Shown here: positions 37,950 to 46,353 of the stretch, piece by piece
Position numbering within the stretch: position 1 is the first letter of the stretch
Layout of the letters: each line of letters opens with the position of its first letter
Assembly: GCF_000515415.1 (NCBI RefSeq)
Contig: NZ_KI911783.1
Coordinates: forward strand, 3,958,392-4,022,391
From: Bradyrhizobium sp. WSM1417
GTDB taxonomy: Bacteria > Pseudomonadota > Alphaproteobacteria > Rhizobiales > Xanthobacteraceae
Direction: 5' to 3'
Length of the DNA: 64,000 nt
Notes under the pieces: generated by a model
Told to the model about the DNA's origin: nothing
Seen by the model: the letters and a program-made list of their open reading frames with translations, nothing else
The model's database searches: none
Made by a program: the position numbers and the translations under genes

Positions 37950-38609
37950 GTGTTCGATCTGACCCTGACATTCGACAACGGCCCCGATCCCAACGTGACG
38001 CAGCGCGTGCTCGACACTCTCGGAGAGCGCGGCATCAAGACCACGTTCTTCGTCATCGGCGAGAAGCTCGCCGATCCCGCGCGGCATGGCCTTGCGATGC
38101 GCGCGCACGGAGAGGGGCACTGGATCGGCAATCACACCTTCACCCACAGCATCCCGCTCGGTGAGCAGCCGGATCGCGACACAGCGAAGAGCGAAATTGG
38201 CCGCACCCAGACTGCGATCGGTGATCTCGCCCATCCACAGCGCTGGTTCCGGCCGTTCGGTGGCGGCGGCAACCTTGATACGCGGCTGCTGAAACCATCC
38301 GTCGTCGATTACCTCATCCGCAACAAGCACAGCTGCGTGCTCTGGAATGCGATTCCCCGCGATTGGGACGATCCCGACGGCTGGACCGAGCGCGCCGTTG
38401 TCCAGTGCAGCCGGCAGCCCTGGACGCTGATGGTTCTGCACGATCTTCCGACCGGGGCGATGAACCATCTGGAGCGGTTCCTCGACCGCGCCGAGGCGGC
38501 CGGCGCCCGTTTCCGCCAGGATTTCCCGCCACAATGCGTTCCGATCCGCAATGGCGCGATCGCACTTCCGATCAACGACTATGTTTCCTCCATCGAAGAG
38601 AGCGTTTGA
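37950..38609 (+). CDS. Polysaccharide-deacetylase (NodB-homology) family protein, cytoplasmic
   Basis: GTG 37950 has GAGGAAA upstream and gives 219 residues without a signal peptide. Motif 1 reads LTFDNGPDPN, with Asn in place of the second metal-site Asp, a change also found in PdaA-type enzymes. Motif 2 is GNHTFTHSI, with both His ligands, motif 3 is RWFRPFGGGG, and motif 5 contains LMVLHDLP. A cytoplasmic location and its place behind an importer argue against cell-wall deacetylation and for an amide or imide hydrolase acting on the imported compound (compare PuuE-type allantoinase). That is inference. Confidence 0.82.
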   Translation: MFDLTLTFDNGPDPNVTQRVLDTLGERGIKTTFFVIGEKLADPARHGLAMRAHGEGHWIGNHTFTHSIPLGEQPDRDTAKSEIGRTQTAIGDLAHPQRWFRPFGGGGNLDTRLLKPSVVDYLIRNKHSCVLWNAIPRDWDDPDGWTERAVVQCSRQPWTLMVLHDLPTGAMNHLERFLDRAEAAGARFRQDFPPQCVPIRNGAIALPINDYVSSIEESV

Positions 38610-38612
38610 CTG

Positions 38613-39482
38613 ATGAAAGTTGCAAGCTTCACGACCGCCGGCACCGCGAGCTTTGGTATTGTCACCGACAACGGCGTCATCGATGCCGGCAAGCGTCTCA
38701 AGGCCTATCCGACGCTGAAGACGCTGCTTGCCAAGGGATCACTCGACGAACTGAAAAAGCTTGCCGGCGAGAAGCCGGACTATTCGCTGCAGGACGTTAC
38801 GCTGCTGCCGACGGTCCCTGATCCCGACAAGATCTTCTGCATCGGCGTCAACTACGCCACGCATCTGGCCGAGAGCGGCCATCCCACCCCGCCACACCCG
38901 ATGATCTTCACCCGTTTCGCCAACAGCCAGGTCGGACATGGCCAGCCGATGATCCGGCCGCTCGAATCCGAGCGATTCGACTATGAGGGCGAGATGGCGG
39001 TTGTCATCGGCAAGGCCGGCCGCCGCATCTCGCGCGAAGCCGCGTTGAGCCATGTCGCCGGTTATGCCTGCTACAATGACGGTAGCATCCGCGACTGGCA
39101 GCGTCACACCTCACAATTCGCGCCCGGCAAGAATTTCGCCGGCACAGGCGGCTTTGGGCCCTGGATGGTCACGACCGACGAATTGACCGACGTCAGCAAG
39201 CAGACCTTGATTACCCGGCTCAACGGCGTCGAGGTGCAGAAGGCCCCGATCTCCGATCTCGTCTTCGACGTGCCGGCGCTGATTGCTTACTGCTCGACCT
39301 TCACCGAGCTCGCGCCAGGCGACGTCATCGTCACAGGGACGACCGGCGGTGTCGGCGCTTATCGCAATCCGCCGTTGTGGATGAAGGGCGGCGACGTCGT
39401 GGAGATCGAGATTTCCGGGATCGGGATTCTCCGCAATCCCGTCAAGGATGAAGTGCCGGCCAGGGCGACGCGCGCAACCTGA
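38613..39482 (+). CDS. Fumarylacetoacetate hydrolase (FAH) family protein
   Basis: The 289-residue protein has a short N-terminal domain and the FAH fold from about residue 75. Metal-site acidic residues occur in RFDYEGEMAVVIGKAGRRIS, and FAPGKNFAGTGGFGPWMVT and DVIVTGTTGGVGAYRNPP are diagnostic. Members hydrolyse, hydrate, decarboxylate or isomerise acylpyruvate-like compounds. It starts 3 bases after the deacetylase-family stop. Together they suggest breakdown of a ring-derived product. Confidence 0.88.
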   Translation: MKVASFTTAGTASFGIVTDNGVIDAGKRLKAYPTLKTLLAKGSLDELKKLAGEKPDYSLQDVTLLPTVPDPDKIFCIGVNYATHLAESGHPTPPHPMIFTRFANSQVGHGQPMIRPLESERFDYEGEMAVVIGKAGRRISREAALSHVAGYACYNDGSIRDWQRHTSQFAPGKNFAGTGGFGPWMVTTDELTDVSKQTLITRLNGVEVQKAPISDLVFDVPALIAYCSTFTELAPGDVIVTGTTGGVGAYRNPPLWMKGGDVVEIEISGIGILRNPVKDEVPARATRAT

Positions 39483-39518
39483 TTGGCTGCGCTCGACAAC
39501 AACAAGAAGGAGACCCTC

Positions 39519-40562
39519 ATGCCGATGCCAACGCATATCCTCCCGACCACGGTGGTCGGAAGTTATCCGCAGCCGGAATGGCTGGTGAATCGCGCCATGC
39601 TGTCGAAGGTGGTGCCGCGCACGCGCCTGCACGACATGTGGCGGCTGCCAGCGGAACATCTGGAGGAGGCCCAGGATGATGCGACGATCGTCGCGATCCG
39701 CGACATGGAGCGCGCCGGCATCGACATCGTGACCGATGGCGAAATCCGCCGCGAGAGCTACTCCAACCGCTTCGCCACGGCGCTCGACGGTATCGACGCG
39801 GACAATCCCGCGATAATCGTGGCGCGCACCGGTAACACCCAGACCCCGGTGCCACGTGTCGTCGGGCCAGTGAAACGCAAGGGGCCGGTCGAGCTGCACG
39901 ACATGCAGTTCCTGCGCAGGAACACCGATCGTGCAGCGAAGATCACCCTGCCGGGTCCGTTCACCATGAGCCAGCAGGCCAAGAACGAGTTCTACAAGGA
40001 CGACGAAGAGCTCGCGATGGCCTTGGCGGAGGCCGTCAATGCCGAAGCACTCGATCTGCAAAGAGCAGGCGCGGACGTGATCCAGCTCGACGAGCCCTGG
40101 GTCCGGAACAATCCGGATGCCGCCAGGCGCTACGCCGTCAAGGCGATCAACCGCGCGCTGAAGGGCATCACAGTGCCGACCGTCGTGCATCTGTGTTTCG
40201 GCTATGCGGCGGTCGTGCCAGGCTCGAACAAGCCGGCCGGTTATTCGTTCCTCGCCGAGCTCGACGATACGACTGCCGACCAGATCTCGATCGAGGCGGC
40301 GCAGCCAAAACTCGATCTCGGTGTTCTGAAGGACCTCTCCTCAAAGAAAATCATGCTTGGCGTGCTCGACCTCGCAGACCCCCAGATCGAGAGCGTCGAC
40401 ACGGTCGCCGACCGCATTCGCAACGGCCTGAAATATGTGTCGCCTGATCGTCTCGTTCCGGCGCCCGATTGCGGCATGAAATACATGCCACGCGCTGTCG
40501 CGTTCGGGAAATTGAAGGCGATGTGCGATGCGGCGGCGAAGGTTCGGCAGGAGCTTCGTTGA
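39519..40562 (+). CDS. Cobalamin-independent methionine synthase C-terminal-domain protein (core MetE-like)
   Basis: ATG 39519 (347 residues) follows AAGGAG. The whole protein corresponds to the MetE catalytic TIM barrel only and lacks the long N-terminal half of MetE. It begins ILPTTVVGSYPQPEWL. The Zn ligands are visible as His and Cys in VPTVVHLCFGYAAV and Cys in LVPAPDCGMKYMPR, the usual pattern. DVIQLDEPWVRNNP is also typical. Such short forms act either as core methionine synthases or as alkyltransferases for thiols. At the end of a catabolic import operon, an alkyl- or demethyl-transfer role is possible. Confidence 0.85.
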   Translation: MPMPTHILPTTVVGSYPQPEWLVNRAMLSKVVPRTRLHDMWRLPAEHLEEAQDDATIVAIRDMERAGIDIVTDGEIRRESYSNRFATALDGIDADNPAIIVARTGNTQTPVPRVVGPVKRKGPVELHDMQFLRRNTDRAAKITLPGPFTMSQQAKNEFYKDDEELAMALAEAVNAEALDLQRAGADVIQLDEPWVRNNPDAARRYAVKAINRALKGITVPTVVHLCFGYAAVVPGSNKPAGYSFLAELDDTTADQISIEAAQPKLDLGVLKDLSSKKIMLGVLDLADPQIESVDTVADRIRNGLKYVSPDRLVPAPDCGMKYMPRAVAFGKLKAMCDAAAKVRQELR

Positions 40563-40614
40563 CGAGGTTCGAGCCGTTCGCCAGCGATTGCACGATCCGG
40601 GTCTCTGGTCCGCC

Positions 40615-41373
40615 TCAGACCCAGCCGCCATCGACGATGTAGTGCTGAGCTGTGCAGGCGGAGGCCTCGTCGGAAGCGAGGAAGATGGTGAACTTCGCGA
40701 CCTCGTCCGGCACGAGCTTGCGCTTCAGGCATTGTCGTTGCATCAGCTCGACTTCGCCCTGTGGCGTCATCCATTTCTCGAGCTGGCGCTCGGTCATGAT
40801 CCATCCCGGTGCGATCGCGTTCACGCGGATGTTGTAGGCGCCGTAATCGCGCGCCAGAGAGCGCGTGAGACCGATCACGCCTGATTTGCTGGCGGTGTAG
40901 GCGGCCATGCCGCCTTGTCCGGCGATCCACGACACCGAGCCGAAATTGATGATGGCGCCGGCGTTCGCCGCCTTCATGTCCGGCAACACGGCTTGCGCAG
41001 CAAAGAACTGGTGCTTCAAGTTGACCGCGAGACGATTGTCCCAATATTCCGGTGTCATTTCCTCGGTGCTGTGCCGTTCGTCGTGCGCGGCATTGTTGAC
41101 GAGGATGTTGATCGCGCCGTGCACGTTGCGCGCCTCCGCGACGCCGGCACGTAACGCGGCGATATCGGTCAAGTCGACACGCATGAAACGCGCGCTAAGA
41201 CCTTGATCCGACAGCTCGCGTGCCAGGGATTGGCCCTCGTCGACTTTGATGTCGAAGAACACGACATTGGATTTCTGCTGGGCGAAGCGCCGCACGATCG
41301 CAGCGCCAATTCCGGATGCGCCTCCGGTGACGAGAACGACCTTGCCGGCGAGGTCGGAATAAACGGCAGCCAT
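40615..41373 (-). CDS. Short-chain dehydrogenase/reductase (SDR, FabG-like)
   Basis: The 252-residue enzyme has the Rossmann motif VLVTGGASGIGAAIVRRFAQ, the structural NNAAHD in place of the classical NNAG, the catalytic Ser in INFGSVSWIAGQG and Tyr/Lys in AAYTASKSGVIGLT. It is convergent with the MetE-like gene and divergent from the sugar importer operon by 160 bases. Its likely job is NAD(P)-linked oxidation of the sugar or polyol imported by that system. The substrate is not evident. Confidence 0.92.
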   Translation of the reverse strand: MAAVYSDLAGKVVLVTGGASGIGAAIVRRFAQQKSNVVFFDIKVDEGQSLARELSDQGLSARFMRVDLTDIAALRAGVAEARNVHGAINILVNNAAHDERHSTEEMTPEYWDNRLAVNLKHQFFAAQAVLPDMKAANAGAIINFGSVSWIAGQGGMAAYTASKSGVIGLTRSLARDYGAYNIRVNAIAPGWIMTERQLEKWMTPQGEVELMQRQCLKRKLVPDEVAKFTIFLASDEASACTAQHYIVDGGWV

Positions 41374-41533
41374 GGATATCCCTCGATTGCGTTAGGGCAG
41401 CGCGACGCGCCCGACTCTCCCGCGCACCTTAGCGATCTCCTTCGTGAGGTGCATAGATCAGAATTTCAGTTGCGTACCTCAAAAATCGAAGGCAGGATTG
41501 CGCCAAAGAATAAATGCGGTTGGGAGGAATGTG
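41374..41533. promoter_or_regulatory. Divergent promoter region of SDR and sugar importer operon
   Basis: This 160-base gap contains GCACCT (41424-41429) and AGGTGC (41447-41452) as an inverted repeat, and a GGGAGGAA ribosome binding site just before the ATG at 41534. The LacI regulator encoded at 46350 is a candidate binder of this region. Confidence 0.4.
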
Positions 41534-42793
41534 ATGAGACTGCTCGGGAAACTGGGACTGGCCGTTGTCGCATGCCTGTTCGGAGCGAAATTGGCTGCGG
41601 CCGATACGACGGTGAAGTGGCTTCACATCGAGGCCAACCCGGCCCAGGTCAAAATCTGGGAGGAGGTTGCGCGCGCCTATGAGGGGTCGCATCCGGGCGT
41701 CAAAGTCGAAATGCAGTTCCTCGAGAACGAGGCTTACAAGGCCAAGCTGCCGACCATCCTGCAATCCAAAGACCGGCCCAACATCATCTACAGCTGGGCC
41801 GGCGGTGTCCTGAAGACGCAGATCGAGGCCGGCGTGCTCGACGACATCACCGATTCTGTGAAGGGCTACAGCAACAATCTCACACCCGCGGCGCTCGCCG
41901 CCTTCACCAGCAACGGCCGCGTTTATGGTCTGCCCACAGCGCTCTCCCAGGTCGGCTTCCTCTGCAACAAGGAGCTGATGGCTAAGGGGAAGGTCGATGC
42001 TGCCGGGATCAAGAGCTGGGACGATCTGCTTGCTGCCGTGAAGGCGTTGAAATCCGCCGGCGTAACCCCGATCGTGGTCGGCGGCGCCGACAAATGGCCG
42101 CTGCACTTCTACTGGACGCATCTTGCGGTGCGCATCGGCGGCAAGGCGGCGTTCGATGCGGCGTTGCGTGGCGAGAACGGTGGCTTCGCCGGGGAAACCT
42201 TCCAGAAATCCGGCGAGCTGTTCAAGCAACTCGTGGATCTCCAGCCGTTCCAGAATGGCTTCCTGGGTTTCAAGAACCCGCAGGCGGTCGGCTATTTCGG
42301 CGACGGCAAGGCGGCGATGACGCTCGCGATCAGCACGGTCTATCATCTGCAGCGCGCTCTCGCCGCCGACAAGGTCGGATTGACCGAAGACAAGATGTGC
42401 TGGTTCGACTTCCCGGTCGTGACCGGCGGCAAGGGTGCGCCGACCGATACGCTCGGCGGCATTACCGGTTGGCTGATTACGAAAGGCTCGCCGAAGGAAG
42501 CCGTCGATTTTCTGAAATACTTCGTCTCCAAAGATGTGCAGACGCGGCTTGCCGCCGGCAACTTCATCATCCCGGTGGTGCAGGGCGCGGACGCAGGGCT
42601 GAACAACGCCTTCATGAAGCTGATCGCCGCCAATCTGGCGAAGTCGAATTACCATCAGAACTTCTATGACCAGAGCCTGGGTCCGTCGGTCGGCCGCGTC
42701 GTCAACGACGTCACGGCCGAAATCGCCGGCGGCAGCATGAGCCCGCAAGAGGCTGCCAAGGCGATCGAGGCGGCGTGGAAGCAGGGCAACTGA
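41534..42793 (+). CDS. Sugar ABC transporter binding protein (family 1 solute-binding, MalE/UgpB-like)
   Basis: ATG 41534 lies 4 bases after GGGAGGAAT. The 419-residue protein has a signal peptide (MRLLGKLGLAVVACLFG, cleavage after LAAA near residue 23). The SBP_bac_1 fold is shown by VKWLHIEANPAQVKIWEEVA, NIIYSWAGGVLKTQIEAGVL and AFTSNGRVYGLPTALSQVGF. It binds an oligosaccharide, glycoside or polyol and delivers it to the two permeases encoded next. Confidence 0.93.
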   Translation: MRLLGKLGLAVVACLFGAKLAAADTTVKWLHIEANPAQVKIWEEVARAYEGSHPGVKVEMQFLENEAYKAKLPTILQSKDRPNIIYSWAGGVLKTQIEAGVLDDITDSVKGYSNNLTPAALAAFTSNGRVYGLPTALSQVGFLCNKELMAKGKVDAAGIKSWDDLLAAVKALKSAGVTPIVVGGADKWPLHFYWTHLAVRIGGKAAFDAALRGENGGFAGETFQKSGELFKQLVDLQPFQNGFLGFKNPQAVGYFGDGKAAMTLAISTVYHLQRALAADKVGLTEDKMCWFDFPVVTGGKGAPTDTLGGITGWLITKGSPKEAVDFLKYFVSKDVQTRLAAGNFIIPVVQGADAGLNNAFMKLIAANLAKSNYHQNFYDQSLGPSVGRVVNDVTAEIAGGSMSPQEAAKAIEAAWKQGN

Positions 42794-42795
42794 CG

Positions 42796-43737
42796 GTGGC
42801 GCGGCGGACCGCGAGCGTGTCGGTGATCGGTGCTGCTGGCGAGATGGTGCCCCAGGTCACGGTCCGTGGCCCGAGTTGGGACGGCAGGCTGACGGTGCTC
42901 ATCCTGTTCCTGCCGCCGGCGCTGCTATTGTTCACGTTGTTCGTTGTGCTGCCGATCGGCCAAGCAGCCTGGTATTCGGGCTTCAACTGGAACGGGTTCG
43001 GCAGGCCGACCAACTGGATTGGCTTGGACAATTACCGCTTCGTGCTCGAGACCCGCGCCTTCTGGCTCGCGCTGCGTAACAACGGGCTGATCATCGCTGT
43101 TTCGCTCGCCATCCAGCTGCCGCTTGCGCTCACGCTGACCTTGATGCTCGCCGAGCGCTTTCGCGGGGCAGTGGCGCTGCGCATGCTGTTCTTCATGCCT
43201 TATATCCTGGCGGAGATCGCGACCGGGCTGATCTTCAGCTTCGTCTATGATGGCGACTACGGCCTTGTGGCGTCGATCTGGCGCAGCTTCGGCGCCGAGC
43301 CGCCGCATCTGCTGGCCTCGACCGATACGGCCATGCTGGCGGTGCTGATCGTGATCGTCTGGAAGTACTTTGGCTTCCACATGATGCTGTTCATCGCAGC
43401 GCTCCAGGGCCTCGACAAGAGCCTGGTCGAGGCGGCACGCATCGACGGCGCGACCCGATCGCAAGCCCTGCGGCATGTGGTCATCCCGTTGCTCTATCCG
43501 ACGATAAGGCTCTCCGTGTTCTTCGCTATCGTCGGTTCGCTGCAGCTGTTCGACCTCGTCATGCCCCTGACGCGCGGCGGGCCAGCGGACTCCTCGAACA
43601 CGATAGTGAGCTTTCTCTACAACAACGGCATCTCGCGCATGCGGGTCGGCTACGGCAGCGCCATCGGCGTCATCCTGTTTGCGATCTGCGTGACCTTTGC
43701 TTTCACGTACAAGCGATGGTTCATGCGCGATGAGTAA
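42796..43737 (+). CDS. Sugar ABC transporter permease (MalF/UgpA-like)
   Basis: I use GTG 42796, just after the upstream stop, giving 313 residues. An ATG at 42775 overlapping the previous gene and an ATG at 42844 are alternatives. The inner-membrane protein has six spans beginning LTVLILFLPPALLLFTLF. The EAA loop reads LVEAARIDGATRSQALRHVV. It forms the channel with the MalG-like protein encoded next. Confidence 0.88.
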   Translation: MARRTASVSVIGAAGEMVPQVTVRGPSWDGRLTVLILFLPPALLLFTLFVVLPIGQAAWYSGFNWNGFGRPTNWIGLDNYRFVLETRAFWLALRNNGLIIAVSLAIQLPLALTLTLMLAERFRGAVALRMLFFMPYILAEIATGLIFSFVYDGDYGLVASIWRSFGAEPPHLLASTDTAMLAVLIVIVWKYFGFHMMLFIAALQGLDKSLVEAARIDGATRSQALRHVVIPLLYPTIRLSVFFAIVGSLQLFDLVMPLTRGGPADSSNTIVSFLYNNGISRMRVGYGSAIGVILFAICVTFAFTYKRWFMRDE

Positions 43738-44578
43738 CGCGAAGGCCATCCGCGCGCCGTTCGATCCCTCAATGCTGTTCAAGATGGTGTTCCTCGCCGT
43801 CGTCGCCATCATCGTCGTGGTGCCGCTGCTCGCGACCTTGTTCGGTGGCTTCAAATCGCTCGGCGAACTGCGCGTCAATCCATTTGGCTTGCCACGTCAC
43901 TGGGAGTGGCAGAACTATGCCGACATTCTGTTCTCTGCACGCTACTGGCAGCTCTTGCGCAACTCGCTGATCATCTCGACCCTCACGGTGGCACTGACCC
44001 TGATCGTCGCTTCAATGGCAGCGTTCACCTTCGCCCATATCAGGTTCTACGGCAGCTCGATGTTGCTGAGCTACCTGACGCTGGGCCTGCTGTTTCCGGC
44101 CGCGACAGCGGTGCTGCCGCTCTTCATCAAGGTGCGCGATCTCGGGCTGCTCGATACATATTTTGGCGTTGCCCTGCCACAGGCGGCCTTCGGTCTTGCG
44201 ATGAGCGTGCTGCTGCTGCGGCGTTTCTTCAAAGACATCCCGTACGAACTGCTGGAGGCCGCGCTGGTCGACGGCTGCAGCTATATCAAATTCTTCCGCT
44301 ATGTAACGTTGCCGTTGTCGCGGCCGATCCTGGCGACCGTCGGTACCATCACCTTCGTCAACAGCTGGAACGCCTATCTGCTGCCGCTGGTGATGCTCAA
44401 CACCGACGCGCTCTATCCCTGGCCGCTCGGCATCATGGTTTATCAGGGCGAGTATTCGTCCGAGTGGCATCTGATCCTGGCCTTCATCACGTTGACCATC
44501 TTGCCGACGATCATTCTCTTCCTCCTGGCGCAGAAACACATCGTCGCAGGCCTCACCGCCGGCGCGGTCAAGGGATGA
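43730..44578 (+). CDS. Sugar ABC transporter permease (MalG/UgpE-like)
   Basis: ATG 43730 overlaps the end of the upstream permease by 8 bases, giving 282 residues. Six spans and the EAA loop LLEAALVDGCSYIKFFRYVT plus LPLSRPILATVGTITFVNSW are typical of MalG relatives. No ATPase gene follows. The importer must borrow a MsmK/UgpC-type ATPase from elsewhere in the genome, which is common for this family. Confidence 0.92.
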   Translation: MSNAKAIRAPFDPSMLFKMVFLAVVAIIVVVPLLATLFGGFKSLGELRVNPFGLPRHWEWQNYADILFSARYWQLLRNSLIISTLTVALTLIVASMAAFTFAHIRFYGSSMLLSYLTLGLLFPAATAVLPLFIKVRDLGLLDTYFGVALPQAAFGLAMSVLLLRRFFKDIPYELLEAALVDGCSYIKFFRYVTLPLSRPILATVGTITFVNSWNAYLLPLVMLNTDALYPWPLGIMVYQGEYSSEWHLILAFITLTILPTIILFLLAQKHIVAGLTAGAVKG

Positions 44579-44600
44579 ACGGTACCTCACGGAGATCGCA

Positions 44601-45698
44601 ATGATAAAAGTCGGCATCGGCATCATCGGCTGTGGCAATATCAGCACCGCTTATCTGAAGGCGGCCCAACGCTTCCCGGTCATGGACATCAAGGCGCTCG
44701 CCGATATGCGCAGCGATGCGGCAGAGCGGCAAGGCGCCGCCTTCGGCCTGTCGGCAATGCGGGTTGATCAACTACTCAAGCGGGACGATGTCGAGATCGT
44801 CGTCAATCTCACCGTGCCACTCGCCCACACTGACGTCAGCCTCGCAGTGCTGAACGCCGGCAAGCACGTTCATTCCGAGAAGCCGCTCGGCATCAACGTC
44901 ACGGAAGCCCGCAAGGTGATGGATCTCGCCGCGCAGAAGGGTCTTCGCGTCGGCTGCGCACCCGATACGTTCCTTGGCGGTGGGCACCAGACCGCGCGCA
45001 AGCTGATCGACGATGGTGCGATCGGCACGCCCGTGGCCGGCAGCGCGTTCTTCGGCTGCCCCGGCCATGAGCGTTGGCATCCGGCGCCGGGTTTCTACTA
45101 TTTGCGCGGCGGCGGGCCCATGCTTGACATGGGCCCGTACTACATCACCGATCTCGTGCAACTGCTCGGCCCGGTGGCGAGCGTAATGGGCTCGACTGCG
45201 CGCCCGAAATCCGAGCGGCTGGTCACCAGCCAGCCGATGAACGGAACGCTGATCCCAGTCGAAGTTGCGACCCATGTCGCCGGCACGCTGGAATTCGAGA
45301 GCGGAGCGGTGGTCTCGATCGCGATGAGCTTTGATGTGCCGAAGCACCGGCACGCGCCGATCGAGATCTATGGCGACAAGGGCAGCATGCTCGTGCCCGA
45401 TCCGAACCGCTTCGGCGGCGAGGTGCAGGTCGCGAAGACCGGCGGCGAATGGGAGCCGGTGCCGCTGACTCACGGTCATGTCGATGGCGAGTTCCGTTCC
45501 ATCGGTGTCGCCGACATGGCATCTGCGATCCTGAACAATCGGCCGCATCGTGCCAGCGGCGCGCTTGCTTTCCACGTGCTGGAAGTGATGGAGGCATTCC
45601 AGACCTCTGCCGACGAAGGGCGACGCGTCAAGATCGAGAGCTGCGTCGAGCGGCCGGCGATGCTGCCGGCCGGGCGTGAAACCGGACAGATCGACTGA
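44601..45698 (+). CDS. Gfo/Idh/MocA-family NAD(P)-dependent oxidoreductase
   Basis: ATG 44601 follows GGAGATCGCA, giving 365 residues. The N-terminal Rossmann fold starts VGIGIIGCGNISTAYLKAAQ. The family motif HVHSEKPLGINVTEARKVMD follows with its Glu-Lys-Pro (EKP). The C-terminal beta-sheet domain closes the sugar site. Such enzymes oxidise or reduce sugars and inositols at one carbon. Next to a ThuA-like gene it resembles the ThuB partner of the ThuAB pair that makes or degrades 3-keto-disaccharides. Confidence 0.92.
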   Translation: MIKVGIGIIGCGNISTAYLKAAQRFPVMDIKALADMRSDAAERQGAAFGLSAMRVDQLLKRDDVEIVVNLTVPLAHTDVSLAVLNAGKHVHSEKPLGINVTEARKVMDLAAQKGLRVGCAPDTFLGGGHQTARKLIDDGAIGTPVAGSAFFGCPGHERWHPAPGFYYLRGGGPMLDMGPYYITDLVQLLGPVASVMGSTARPKSERLVTSQPMNGTLIPVEVATHVAGTLEFESGAVVSIAMSFDVPKHRHAPIEIYGDKGSMLVPDPNRFGGEVQVAKTGGEWEPVPLTHGHVDGEFRSIGVADMASAILNNRPHRASGALAFHVLEVMEAFQTSADEGRRVKIESCVERPAMLPAGRETGQID

Positions 45699-45708
45699 GG
45701 GAATGACC

Positions 45709-46353
45709 ATGCGCAAGGCAATGATTGTATGGGGCGGTTGGCCGGGGCACGATCCCGATCTCTGTGCTTCGATGATCCGCGGCTGGCTGAAGGCTGAAGG
45801 CTTCGAGGTGCGGACCGAAACCACCACCGCCGCGTTCGCCGATCCCGCGATTCACGATTTGTCACTGATCATCCCGATCTACACCATGTCGACAATCGAG
45901 AAGGCGGAAGCGCTCAATCTCTGCGCTGCGGTCCGTAGCGGCGTCGGGCTCGCTGGCCATCATGGCGGCATGGGCGACGCATTCCGCGATTCCGTCGATT
46001 ACCAGTTCCTGTGCGGCGGGCAGTGGGTTGCGCATCCCGGCAACATCATTGACTACAAGGTCGACTTGACGAAGCCGGATGATCCCATCATGAAGGGCCT
46101 GAAGAGTTTCGAGCATCGTTCCGAGCAATACTACATGCATGTCGACCCGGCCAACGAGGTGTTGGCGACGACGACCTTCACCGGCGAGCACGCGCCCTGG
46201 ATCGAGGGCGTTGTCATGCCCGTGGTTTGGAAGAAGCGATACGGCGCGGGCAGGGTGTTCTATTCCTCGCTCGGCCACCGCGCTTACGAGCTCGACGTAC
46301 CGGAGATCCGGACGTTGATGACCCGTGGCATGTTGTGGGCGGCGCGCGAATGA
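45709..46353 (+). CDS. ThuA-like protein (trehalose-utilisation family)
   Basis: I choose ATG 45709 (214 residues) with GAGGGA at a suitable distance. ATG 45703 is also in frame. Sequence such as KAMIVWGGWPGHDPDLCASM, GLAGHHGGMGDAFRDSVDYQ and AGRVFYSSLGHRAYELDVPE is diagnostic of the ThuA class I glutamine-amidotransferase-like fold. Homologues act with Gfo/Idh enzymes on keto-sugars. The adjacent dehydrogenase, importer and LacI genes make a complete sugar-use module. Its stop overlaps the LacI start by 4 bases. Confidence 0.9.
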   Translation: MRKAMIVWGGWPGHDPDLCASMIRGWLKAEGFEVRTETTTAAFADPAIHDLSLIIPIYTMSTIEKAEALNLCAAVRSGVGLAGHHGGMGDAFRDSVDYQFLCGGQWVAHPGNIIDYKVDLTKPDDPIMKGLKSFEHRSEQYYMHVDPANEVLATTTFTGEHAPWIEGVVMPVVWKKRYGAGRVFYSSLGHRAYELDVPEIRTLMTRGMLWAARE

